A stretch of 64,000 nt of DNA. Origin: Salinadaptatus halalkaliphilus (lineage in GTDB: Archaea; Halobacteriota; Halobacteria; Halobacteriales; Natrialbaceae). The notes under the pieces were generated by a model. The model saw nothing but the letters and a program-made list of their open reading frames with translations, had not been told where the DNA came from and did no database searches. Position 1 is the first letter of the stretch; each line of letters opens with the position of its first letter. Of this stretch, positions 1 to 7,581 are shown piece by piece. The stretch is taken from contig NZ_RBZW01000021.1 of NCBI RefSeq assembly GCF_006543045.1, positions 372,001-436,000 on the forward strand, written 5' to 3'. The translations under genes were made by a program, and so were the position numbers.

Positions 1-2208
1 GGCGAGCGCGGAGTCGCCGTGGGTCTCCGCTTTGGCCGTGGCACTCGTTTCCCCCCCAGCTCCGGCACTCGCCGCCGCTCGTCCCTCGGTTGCGAGCGCC
101 TCGAGGTAGCCCCGAGCGGACTCACCGGGACATCGCGGTCGATACTCGTCGGCCAGCAGCCACTCGAGTCGGCGGTAGGCACGCACCACGTCTCGATCCG
201 GCTCGCCGCGGCGGCCGTGCCAGTAGCACCCGACGCTCCGTCGAACCTGGGCCGCCATTCCGGCTCGGTGGATACCAGCGACGACACCGAACAGGAGGAC
301 GGCTGCGAGGGCGATCGTCTCTCGGCCGACGGTGACGGGAATCGTCAGCCCGTCGGCGTCGTCTCCCGTCGTCGCGTCGTCGGGAGCAGGTGAACCGACA
401 TCGTCGCCGCCGTCGTCGGTCTCGTTCGGTTCGGATTCGTTGGTTTCGTCGTCGTCCGGTTGCTCGGGTTCGTCAGTCGCATCGTCGGTCGTTTCCTCGC
501 CGTCATCGGATGGATCCTCGGCAGCGGCATCCGCACTCGCCGGGGTATCCACGTCTTCGAGCCCGTCCTCGCGTGCTTGCTCGAGTTCCTCGCCGTGAAC
601 CTCGTTGCGGTCGCTCGGTGGCGTGGGTTCGAACGCGACCCAGCCGTGGTCGGGGAAGTAGACTTCGACCCAGGCGTGGGCGTCGAGGCCGCGGACGACG
701 TAGGTGTCGTCACCGACCGGTTCGCCCGTCGAGTACCCCGAGACGTAGCGGGCGGGCACGTCCTCGGCGCGTAGCATCTGGGTCATCGCGGTCGCGTAGT
801 AGACGCAGTAGCCTTCCTCCATCTCGAGGAGGAACGCCTCGGCGACGTTATCGGTGGGGCGTTCGACCTCGAGGGAGTACTCCTTGGACGTTCGCAGATA
901 CTGCTCGATGGCGATGGCGGTCTCGAGGGGCGTCTCGGCGTCGTCGGTGATCTCGGCCGTTCGCTCGTCGAACTCGCTGGACGTGTCCTCCGGCCGCTGG
1001 AGGTAGTGGTCGGTGATCTCCTCGGGGTAGTCCGTCCCCGCCTGTTGAAGCGGCTCGCGCTGGGGCAGGACGACCGCGCTTTCGACGGTATAGCGTTCGC
1101 CCTCGCGCAGCGTCGTCGTCGGATGAACCTGGCCGTGACTCGAGACGGTGGCGTCCTGGGCGATCGGGCCGTCGAGGTCGACCGGTTCGGGTGCGACGGG
1201 AACGACACCGAGGTCTGATTCGGCCTGGACGGTCTGTTCGACGCGATTGAACTCGCCCGGCGGCGTCTCGAGTTGGCCCTCGAACGGCTCTTCTTGGCCG
1301 GATCGAAGCCACTCGTCGCCGGTAAACCGATCGTAGACACCGGTTCGCCAGTAGGACGGCCGCTCGGATTCGACGGTGAATCGCACCGCCGGTGAGAGAT
1401 CGACGTCGCCGGCGATTCCCGAGCGCTCGGGCGAGGAATCGATCGCCCCCTCGAGCGTGCCGGGATCGCTCGCGCCGGCCGTCGTCGGGTTGGCTGGCCC
1501 GCTCGGAACGAACGTGGCCGACAGCGAGAGCACGATGACGACCGCAAAGAGGACGGCCAGCAAGTCGAGTTGGGCGATGGAGCCGCCCCGGGACGTGAGT
1601 TCACCGAAGCCGACGGTCGCGAGCGCGCCGAGCGTTCCCACCAGCGTCACCGTCGTCCCGGCGTCGCCGGTCAACACGAGAAACAGAAGCGCCACTCCGC
1701 CGGGGACGACGCTCAGGGCGTACCGCCCGCGCAGGGCCAGATACCACGAGAGAAAGACCGGGGCCGGCGCGAACGCCAGCGTCCAGACGCCGGCTTCGAT
1801 CATCTGCAACAGCGGCAATCCGGTCGCAAGCGTCAGCGCGTCCGATAGCAACTCGTCTGCACTTCCAAGCACCGCCCGGCTGCCGATCCCGGCCGCCTCG
1901 AAGTAGTACGCGAACCCGCCGACGCCAGCCAGGATGGCGAGCGTGCCGGCGGTTCGCGGTCGAATCGCCCGCGCGAGGACCGTCGCGACGAGCAACGCGG
2001 CCCCGACGATGGCGAGTAGCGACTGGGTGCCGCCGACGACGCGAGTTACCTCCCGCAGGACGCTGACGTACGACGCCGTCAGGACCAGTACGCTCGCGAG
2101 CGCGAACAGCCGGAAGGTGGTGGCGTCGACCGTTCCGTCCGCATCGAGCCGAATTGATCGACCGTGCGGACTCGTCTCGGGACTCGAGTCGCCGGTATCG
2201 ATGCTCAC
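1..2208 (-). CDS. Transglutaminase-like membrane protein (TgpA/DUF3488-DUF4129 type), 3' end missing
   Basis: The reading frame starts with GTG at 2208, stays open to base 1 (736 codons) and continues outside the window. Several hydrophobic segments occupy about residues 30-190. A transglutaminase-like core follows, with a likely catalytic Cys near residue 468 (EEGYCVYYATAM), the His in DAHAWVEVYF and an Asp in FPDHGW. Next come a Ser/Asp/Glu-rich linker and another membrane segment around residues 622-646, leading into a DUF4129-like tail. The GTG overlaps the stop of the DUF58 gene by 4 bases (GTGA), so they are translationally coupled. In bacteria moxR-DUF58-tgpA clusters act at the cell envelope; the substrate here is unknown. 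The family call is firm, the role is inferred. Confidence 0.88.
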   Translation of the reverse strand, partial: MSIDTGDSSPETSPHGRSIRLDADGTVDATTFRLFALASVLVLTASYVSVLREVTRVVGGTQSLLAIVGAALLVATVLARAIRPRTAGTLAILAGVGGFAYYFEAAGIGSRAVLGSADELLSDALTLATGLPLLQMIEAGVWTLAFAPAPVFLSWYLALRGRYALSVVPGGVALLFLVLTGDAGTTVTLVGTLGALATVGFGELTSRGGSIAQLDLLAVLFAVVIVLSLSATFVPSGPANPTTAGASDPGTLEGAIDSSPERSGIAGDVDLSPAVRFTVESERPSYWRTGVYDRFTGDEWLRSGQEEPFEGQLETPPGEFNRVEQTVQAESDLGVVPVAPEPVDLDGPIAQDATVSSHGQVHPTTTLREGERYTVESAVVLPQREPLQQAGTDYPEEITDHYLQRPEDTSSEFDERTAEITDDAETPLETAIAIEQYLRTSKEYSLEVERPTDNVAEAFLLEMEEGYCVYYATAMTQMLRAEDVPARYVSGYSTGEPVGDDTYVVRGLDAHAWVEVYFPDHGWVAFEPTPPSDRNEVHGEELEQAREDGLEDVDTPASADAAAEDPSDDGEETTDDATDEPEQPDDDETNESEPNETDDGGDDVGSPAPDDATTGDDADGLTIPVTVGRETIALAAVLLFGVVAGIHRAGMAAQVRRSVGCYWHGRRGEPDRDVVRAYRRLEWLLADEYRPRCPGESARGYLEALATEGRAAASAGAGGETSATAKAETHGDSALA

Positions 2209-3209
2209 GCCGCCACCCCCGACGGATCGCTCCCATCCCGGAAGCGTTCGAATTCGCGTTCGGTGTCGTCGACGACGACGGTTGTCCCATCGTCGTCGGT
2301 CCGAACGAGGACGTCTGCCTCCCGACGCCGGTCATGATCGAGGTCGCCGCCGTCACTGACCGCGAGCATCGCCAATATGTCGCGGCGGTGTCTGGATCCC
2401 CCGCCGGGTGGGCATGCATCGTCGCCGAGCGTGACGCCGACGTCGATCCCGCCCGCGAGCAGATCGGTCGCGATGCTGGCGAGGGCACTGGTGAGTTCGT
2501 CCGCGTGTGCGGGTGAACACTCGCCGGCGAGGGAAATCGAGCCGACCGCGGCGTCGGCGAGGTGTTCGGTGACGACGAGGTCGCCGTCGGCGCGTTTGGC
2601 CGTCGCCTTCCAGTTGACGTCGCGCATCGGATCGCCGCGCTGGTAGGCTCGGAGGTGGTCGAACTCGTCGCGATCCTCGCGGGCGGCGTTCCCCTGCGAT
2701 CGGACGGCGCGAGCGGCGTCGCCCGAGAGTTCGTATACGGGTGGATAGACAACCACCATCGATGTCGCGTCGTCGTCGAATCGCCGCCGGAAGAGTCCGA
2801 AGATATCCGTCACCGTGATCGAGAGCGGACCGACCGTCCGCTCGCCCCGTTCCTCGAGGGCGACGTCGTAACGCAGTCGCGTCTCCCCCTCGAGGGTCGT
2901 CTCGGCGACCGGTTCGCCGTCGACGGCCGCGAGCCCATCCCCGACGGTATCGCGGATCGTCGCGGCGACGGTGGCGTCGGTGTCGACGGTGACCGTCACC
3001 GTCCTGTGATCGCCGACCGGCCCGTCGTCGATCGGCTGGCGCTCGACGCTGGGGCGATCGTACAGGGCGACCGCGGCCAATCCGGCCACGAACACGATCA
3101 CGAGCGGCACGACGATGGCGTTCAACGATCGGGGACCGTACTGCCAGCTCAACGCGAGAGCGGCGACGACTGTCGCGAGGACTGTCCAGCCTCTGCGTGT
3201 GAGTCGCAT
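2205..3209 (-). CDS. DUF58 domain protein
   Basis: 334 residues. Two membrane helices (about 9-25 and 31-50) are followed by a beta-rich region and the DUF58 signature RAYQRGDPMRDVNWK at residues 187-201. After the signature comes a von Willebrand A-like region without an obvious complete MIDAS motif. It lies 6 bp after the MoxR gene and overlaps the transglutaminase gene by 4 bp, so all three are probably one transcript. DUF58 proteins are thought to be clients or partners of MoxR AAA+ ATPases in envelope-related complexes; no substrate can be read from the sequence. Length is normal for haloarchaeal members. Confidence 0.9.
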   Translation of the reverse strand: MRLTRRGWTVLATVVAALALSWQYGPRSLNAIVVPLVIVFVAGLAAVALYDRPSVERQPIDDGPVGDHRTVTVTVDTDATVAATIRDTVGDGLAAVDGEPVAETTLEGETRLRYDVALEERGERTVGPLSITVTDIFGLFRRRFDDDATSMVVVYPPVYELSGDAARAVRSQGNAAREDRDEFDHLRAYQRGDPMRDVNWKATAKRADGDLVVTEHLADAAVGSISLAGECSPAHADELTSALASIATDLLAGGIDVGVTLGDDACPPGGGSRHRRDILAMLAVSDGGDLDHDRRREADVLVRTDDDGTTVVVDDTEREFERFRDGSDPSGVAA

Positions 3210-3215
3210 ACGGGA

Positions 3216-4208
3216 TCACTCGAGATCGGTTTCGACCGGCACGGACTCGAGGGCAGCCGAAACGATGTCGTCGCCGTTCCGGTCGCGATCCTCGGTCCGG
3301 ATCCGATGGGCGAGGACGACCGGCGCTTGGAGCTGAACGTCGTCGGGGATGACGTACTCCCGACCGTTGGTGCCGGCTCGAGCCTGGGCGGCCCGCAACA
3401 GCGAGATCGTTCCACGGGGACTGACGCCGACGCGGGCGTGCTCGCGAGTGTAGCCGGCGAGTCGCGTCACGTACTCCCGGATGGGCTTTGCGACGCGAAC
3501 GTTGGCGACGGTTTCGCGGGCACGAACGAGCGTTTCGCGCGTCGTGACTGGCTCGAGGGCATCGATCGGATGATCGCCGATGGTGCGACCGAGCAGTTCC
3601 GACTCCTGGGCGGGATCGGGATAGCCCAGCTGAAGCTTCGCCATGAATCGATCGAGTTCGGCAAACGGCAGGTCGTAGGTCCGGTTCGGTTCGACGGCGT
3701 TCTGGGTCGCGATAACCGTAAAGGGAGCGGGAAGTTCGCGTGTCTCGCCGTCGACGGTGACCTGTCCCTCTTCCATCGCCTCGAGCAGTGCCGACTGGGT
3801 CTTCGGCGGTGCACGGTTGATTTCGTCGCCCAAAACAACGTTACCGAAGACGGGGCCGGGCTGGAACTCGAATTCGCGGCTCTTCTCGTTGAAAACGTTG
3901 ACGCCGGTGACATCGGCCGGGAGCAGATCGGGTGTAAACTGCACGCGACGGAAGCTGCAGTCGATCGAGCGGGCGATCGAACGAGCCAGCATCGTCTTTC
4001 CGACGCCAGGAACGTCGTCCAACAGGACGTGTCCGCGGCCGAGCAAGGCGATCACGACGTGTTCGACGACATCTTCGTGGCCGACGATGACACGCGAGAC
4101 GTTGTCCTGAATCTCCGCACTGACCGATTCGACCGCCGATATCGAGAGTCGATCCCGGTCGGTCGAGGACTGTTGGGTCGGCGACGGTGGGGAGTTCACA
4201 TCAGTCAT
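3216..4208 (-). CDS. MoxR-family AAA+ ATPase
   Basis: 330 residues from the ATG at 4208. The frame stays open 160 codons further upstream, but that part is low-complexity and not protein-like. Walker A DVPGVGKT lies at residues 65-72, Walker B VVLGDEIN at about 124-131, sensor 1 IATQN at 166-170, and the arginine of ELDRF near 187. These are the standard MoxR/RavA features. MoxR ATPases act as chaperone-like remodelers, typically encoded beside DUF58 and transglutaminase partners exactly as here. First gene of the leftward three-gene operon. The segment 4209-4371 before it is non-coding. Confidence 0.95.
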   Translation of the reverse strand: MTDVNSPPSPTQQSSTDRDRLSISAVESVSAEIQDNVSRVIVGHEDVVEHVVIALLGRGHVLLDDVPGVGKTMLARSIARSIDCSFRRVQFTPDLLPADVTGVNVFNEKSREFEFQPGPVFGNVVLGDEINRAPPKTQSALLEAMEEGQVTVDGETRELPAPFTVIATQNAVEPNRTYDLPFAELDRFMAKLQLGYPDPAQESELLGRTIGDHPIDALEPVTTRETLVRARETVANVRVAKPIREYVTRLAGYTREHARVGVSPRGTISLLRAAQARAGTNGREYVIPDDVQLQAPVVLAHRIRTEDRDRNGDDIVSAALESVPVETDLE

Positions 4209-4371
4209 CTGTCGAGCAACGGGGTGACGATCGGTCCCGCAACGGGCGGCACATAGCTTCGGATCAGGGACAGCGAAACATATGCTTTGTGTCGAAAAAC
4301 TGCACCGTTTCGGGTCGAGCGCTGCTGCTGGTCGGTCGACAATCGGAAAACGATACCCCTTCTGAATCGAC

Positions 4372-4566
4372 TTACAGTCGTTCGAGATTCGTCGCGCGTG
4401 GGCCTTTGTCGGCCTGCTCGATGTCGAACTCGACCTCCTGTCCCTCCTCGAGGTCGGGACCGCCGACGTCTTCCATGTGGAAGAATACGTCCTCGTCCGC
4501 GTCCTCAGTCTCGATGAAACCGTAACCGCCCGTGTCGTTGAAGAATGCGACCGTACCTTTCGCCAT
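4372..4566 (-). CDS. cspA: Cold-shock domain protein (CspA family)
   Basis: 64 residues, the usual length for a single cold-shock domain. RNP1 (GGYGFI, about 13-18) and RNP2 (DVFFH, 26-30) are both intact. The protein is very acidic, as expected for a halophile. CspA proteins bind single-stranded nucleic acid through an OB fold and act as RNA chaperones. It is a single-gene unit with its own TATA box just upstream, and the short distance between the box and ATG implies a nearly leaderless mRNA. Confidence 0.96.
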   Translation of the reverse strand: MAKGTVAFFNDTGGYGFIETEDADEDVFFHMEDVGGPDLEEGQEVEFDIEQADKGPRATNLERL

Positions 4567-4590
4567 TGCAGGTTTACAAAGCCACGACTA

Positions 4591-4600
4591 CGATATAAAT
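4591..4600 (-). promoter_or_regulatory. TATA box of the cold-shock gene
   Basis: On the minus strand this reads ATTTATATCG, a good match to the archaeal TATA box. It lies about 25-34 bases before the ATG at 4566, so transcription should start at or within a few bases of the start codon, the leaderless pattern common in haloarchaea. Confidence 0.7.
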
Positions 4601-4621
4601 GTTCTGGAGGCAGACACCAAA

Positions 4622-4668
4622 ACGGCAGTAATCGACGACAGCAGCCCGTATTACAGCAGTCCGTATGG
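4622..4668. repeat. Short degenerate copy of the intergenic palindromic element
   Basis: The right arm TTACAGCAGTCCGTAT resembles the arm of the better copies at 12050-12065 (TTACAGCAATCCGTAT), with one base different. The left part (ACGGCAGTAA) is a rough counterpart arm. The inner stem seen in full copies is missing, so this is a shrunken copy. It lies between two leftward genes. Confidence 0.45.
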
Positions 4669-4681
4669 ATCGTGAGCGGTG

Positions 4682-5023
4682 TTACCACGCCTTGCAGGCC
4701 GGACAGACCGTTTCGTCCCCGTCGCGCCAGACCCGCTGGGCGACTCGATCACAACGTTGGCAGCGAAACTCGCCCCAACCGTAGGTCGCCCTCGCGTGTA
4801 ACGGTTCACGTGGGCCGTCGTCGTCACTCGAGCCGGCGCCGTCGTTCGGGTCGATCTCCCCGTTGTTCCCGCTGGCGGGGTCGATTCCCTCGTCCCCGTC
4901 GCGATCGCCGCGATCGGCGGTGTGCTCGTCGATGTCGGAGTCACCGTCGCCGTCGGTCGGTCCGGTGAAATCGGTGAGGCTCGCGTCCTCGGTCACGACG
5001 GACAGTAGGAGCGAATCCGACAT
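4682..5023 (-). CDS. DUF7573-type haloarchaeal zinc-ribbon protein
   Basis: 113 residues in three parts. A short conserved N-terminal block (SDSLLLSVV) is followed by a long D/G/E-rich disordered linker (about residues 20-75) and a C-terminal zinc ribbon with two CxxC pairs (CQRC and CPAC) ending in KAW. Such proteins are common in haloarchaea and have no known function; the ribbon suggests nucleic-acid or protein binding. Single gene. The family name is from memory of the domain layout. Confidence 0.8.
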   Translation of the reverse strand: MSDSLLLSVVTEDASLTDFTGPTDGDGDSDIDEHTADRGDRDGDEGIDPASGNNGEIDPNDGAGSSDDDGPREPLHARATYGWGEFRCQRCDRVAQRVWRDGDETVCPACKAW

Positions 5024-5082
5024 ATACCGATCGATAACGACGGACCGGCACGGCCAAGTACCACCATTGCCAACCGTCTCGC

Positions 5083-5277
5083 ATGGAAACCGCCGCAGTA
5101 CTGAACGTCATCGTGGACAACATCGTCGAGATGAACGAATACTTCAGCGACGTCGCGATGGGCGACGGTCTGGCACCGCTGCTCGTGCTCGCCGGCACGC
5201 TGCTGGTCGTCTTCTCGCTCGGCGTCTTCGGCGCGCTCACGCTGGGGGCACTCGGCAGTCTCGTCACCTCGAGTTGA
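5083..5277 (+). CDS. Small membrane protein, unknown function
   Basis: 64 residues: an amphipathic N-terminal half (about 1-30) and one long hydrophobic segment (about residues 31-57) rich in L, V, G and A. No motif was recognised. It stands alone between the DUF7573 gene and the F420-reductase gene. Composition agrees with a real small haloarchaeal membrane protein. It could instead be a chance frame, but the clean hydrophobic block argues for coding. Confidence 0.65.
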   Translation: METAAVLNVIVDNIVEMNEYFSDVAMGDGLAPLLVLAGTLLVVFSLGVFGALTLGALGSLVTSS

Positions 5278-5310
5278 GTCACCGTTCGAAATCGATTTCC
5301 CGAGTCCGTC

Positions 5311-5368
5311 CTCGCTCAGCGGCTCGTACGCGAACGCGCCTCGCTCAGCGGCTCGTACGCGAACGCGC
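5311..5368. repeat. Perfect 29-bp tandem duplication at the 3' end of the F420-reductase gene
   Basis: Bases 5311-5339 are repeated exactly at 5340-5368, and the first bases of a third unit follow. The copy nearer the gene contains the last codons and stop of the leftward reductase gene; the other lies just after the stop. Because 29 is not a multiple of 3, the second copy is not in the gene's frame, but the stop comes first, so the protein is unchanged. Confidence 0.95.
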
Positions 5369-6397
5369 CTCGCTCGCGCGCTCGATCGCGTCCTCGAGGT
5401 CCGGACCCAGCGGCGAGCCGACGACGATCCCGTCGACGTGCTCGAGCACCGCGTCGAAACGGTCTGCGACCGTCTCGGTCGTGCCCGCGATACAGAACGC
5501 GTCGACCATCGACGGCGTCACCGCGCCGAAGGCCTCGTGTAACTCGCCACGCTCTAAGGCGTCGCTGACCGACTCCGCGACCCCACGATCGATATCGTGT
5601 CGCTCTAAAACCGGCTCGGCCGCGCCGCCAACGATGAACGCGACCGGCGGCCGGGCCGACTCGCGGGCGGTCGCCTCGTCGCCGGCGACGCTGACGCTCG
5701 CGAACGCGAGCGACTCGAACTCGCCGTACTCGTCGGGCCGCGCGTCGAGGCCCTGCTCGATCTGGCCGGCTGCCCACTCGAGATCCCGCGGGTGGGCGGC
5801 GTTGATCAGCGCCCCGTCGGCGTGTTTTGCGCTCATCCGGAGCATGTGCGGTCCCTGTGCGCCGACGTAGACCGGGATCGAGGCCGAAGGGGGATCGACG
5901 TTGAGCGAGGCGTCCCGCGCCGTGAAGGTCCCTTCGTGGGTGACGGTCTCGCCGTCCCAGAGCTCTCGTGCGAGGTCGAACGTCTCGAGGACGCGTCGCA
6001 ACGGTCGGTCGCGCTCTATGCCGAGGTTCGAAAGCGAGGAGCGGTCGCCGGCACCGACGCCGAAGACGCCGCGCCCGCCGCTGATCTCGTCGATCGTCGC
6101 CGTCTGGCTGGCGAGTTTGACGGGGTGGCTCTCGTAGGGGTTGACGACGCCCGGTCCGAGGCGGATCTCGTCGGTGGTATCGACCATCCGCGACAGCGTC
6201 ACGAACGGATCGCGATTGAAGTAGTGGCTGCTGGCGAAGGCGATATCGAACCCCTCGGATTCGGCCAGACTCGCGAGGTCCGCGATCCGATCTGGCGGGT
6301 GTTCGGGGGTGAGCTCGATACCCCAGGTCGGTCCGACGGATTCGTCGGCAGCGGCGTTCGCAGTGGAATCGTCGCCGCCCTCCGTTTCATCACTCAC
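5345..6397 (-). CDS. mer: F420-dependent luciferase-like oxidoreductase (Mer-type)
   Basis: 350 residues, a bacterial luciferase-like (LLM) TIM-barrel enzyme. Segments such as FASSHYFNRDPF, GPGVVNPYESHPVKLA and GVGAGDRSSLSNLG match haloarchaeal proteins called 5,10-methylenetetrahydromethanopterin reductase. An acidic N-terminal tail of about 25 residues precedes the barrel. The start ATG overlaps the stop of cofE by 4 bases (ATGA), so the enzyme is co-expressed with F420 side-chain synthesis, which supports use of coenzyme F420. Haloarchaea do not make methane, so the real substrate may be a folate or another compound. The last codons lie inside a 29-bp tandem duplication. Confidence 0.88.
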   Translation of the reverse strand: MSDETEGGDDSTANAAADESVGPTWGIELTPEHPPDRIADLASLAESEGFDIAFASSHYFNRDPFVTLSRMVDTTDEIRLGPGVVNPYESHPVKLASQTATIDEISGGRGVFGVGAGDRSSLSNLGIERDRPLRRVLETFDLARELWDGETVTHEGTFTARDASLNVDPPSASIPVYVGAQGPHMLRMSAKHADGALINAAHPRDLEWAAGQIEQGLDARPDEYGEFESLAFASVSVAGDEATARESARPPVAFIVGGAAEPVLERHDIDRGVAESVSDALERGELHEAFGAVTPSMVDAFCIAGTTETVADRFDAVLEHVDGIVVGSPLGPDLEDAIERASEARSRTSR

Positions 6398-7170
6398 GAA
6401 TCGTCACCCCAGTCCCACTCCCGAAGCGCCTGCCGAACGAGGTCGTCCTCGACGGCTCTGAAGAGTTCGTCGCTGCCCTCGAGGTCGCCGAACGCCCAGT
6501 CACGGACGACCACCGCGGGCGTCCCGTCGGCGCCTTCGCCCGTGACGAGGTTCGCAGCCGAGGCAAGTTCGTCGACGACCGACTGGACGGTGACACCGAG
6601 TTCGCGCCCGTCGCGGTCGGGTTCGCCACGCCAGTCGCGACTCGCGGGCATCCCCGCCCAGCCGAGCGCGACGCCGCGCTGGCCGTGACGGAACGGGCGC
6701 CCGCAGGTGTCGGTGACGATCACCGAGACGTCCTCGAGTCCGCGCTCCGTGAGCCCCGTTCGGATGCGCTCGGCGCTCTCGGCGGGCTTCTTCGGGAGCA
6801 ACAGCAGGTCGTGATCCGGCACGTTCGACCGGTCGATCCCCGCGTTCACGCAGATGTGGCCAAAGCGCGTCTCGGTGAGCAAAAAGGGCGCCTCGATCAG
6901 CAGTTCCGTACTCTCCGCTAAGACCGCCTGTGCGAAGCGCGGATCTTTTCGTTCGCCTGCGACCGATTCGATTCGATCGGCAAGCTCCTGGGCTCGCCCG
7001 CTCACCGGATACGACTCGAGGTCGACCATCCGGCCTTCGGCCTTGGAGACGACCGTGCTCGCGACGGTGAGCACGTCGCCGGCCTCGAGCGACGCTCGGT
7101 CCGCGATCAACTCGGCGAGATCGTCGCCGGGACGGATCTCTGGCAGATCCGCCACTGGCTCGAGTTTCAT
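6394..7170 (-). CDS. cofE: Coenzyme F420-0:L-glutamate ligase
   Basis: 258 residues, full length for archaeal CofE. Recognisable blocks are the N-terminal LPEIRPGDDLAELI, TVVSKAEGR near residue 40, ICVNAGIDRSN near 108, TDTCGRPFRHGQRG near 155 and a C-terminal ANLVTGEG. CofE adds glutamates to F420-0 using GTP to make the polyglutamate tail of the deazaflavin cofactor. It is the first gene of a two-gene leftward unit with the F420-dependent reductase, overlapping it by 4 bases. Another F420 gene, npdG, lies at 48.7 kb. Confidence 0.95.
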   Translation of the reverse strand: MKLEPVADLPEIRPGDDLAELIADRASLEAGDVLTVASTVVSKAEGRMVDLESYPVSGRAQELADRIESVAGERKDPRFAQAVLAESTELLIEAPFLLTETRFGHICVNAGIDRSNVPDHDLLLLPKKPAESAERIRTGLTERGLEDVSVIVTDTCGRPFRHGQRGVALGWAGMPASRDWRGEPDRDGRELGVTVQSVVDELASAANLVTGEGADGTPAVVVRDWAFGDLEGSDELFRAVEDDLVRQALREWDWGDDS

Positions 7171-7237
7171 ACTGAAAGGTAGGACAGTGACGTGAAAAAC
7201 ACACCGTCACCGGATAGAGTGGCCACTGTACTCGACG

Positions 7238-7497
7238 TCAGTCGGTCGTACCGGTGGTCATGCACTCGATGTCGGCCGATCCACAGCGCGAACAGTGTTG
7301 GATCGGCGAATCACTGAAATTCGTGTTACAACCGAACATCGCTCTCGACTCGTCTCGATGCCGGGCGTCCCACACAGCGAGCACTGGCGGCGACTCGCTT
7401 TGAAGTTCGCTCCACAGGACCGACAGCGGTAGACTCCCCGCACGGGGTCGCTCGGTTGGCGACGGAAAAAACGCCCGCGCTTGCGAACGCGTGCCAC
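7238..7497 (-). pseudogene. Double zinc-ribbon protein broken by a one-base frameshift
   Basis: From ATG at 7497 the frame encodes a basic start (MARVRKRGRFFRR) and a first zinc ribbon (CRSCGANF ... CSLCGTPGIET). At about 7335-7337 the frame is lost. In the next frame a second ribbon with matching spacing appears (GCNTNF ... CSRCGSADIEC), ending with TGA at 7238-7240. Adding one T to the minus-strand TT at 7335-7336 would give CFGCNTNF, which lines up exactly with CRSCGANF of the first ribbon. So this is one gene with a 1-base deletion, either a true recent mutation or a sequencing error. Function unknown; tandem ribbons suggest nucleic-acid or protein contact. Confidence 0.8.
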
Positions 7498-7581
7498 GGC
7501 CGGCTGGTCGACGGACGGCCCGGTTCGGTCGCCCCTCGAGTCCGCGCCGGATTTATACCCAACTCGTTCCTATAGCCTCCT

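Noticed and set aside
2562-4256. 564-codon open frame on the plus strand across the DUF58 and MoxR genes
   Set aside because: Antisense to two well-supported genes in one operon and without protein-like motifs.
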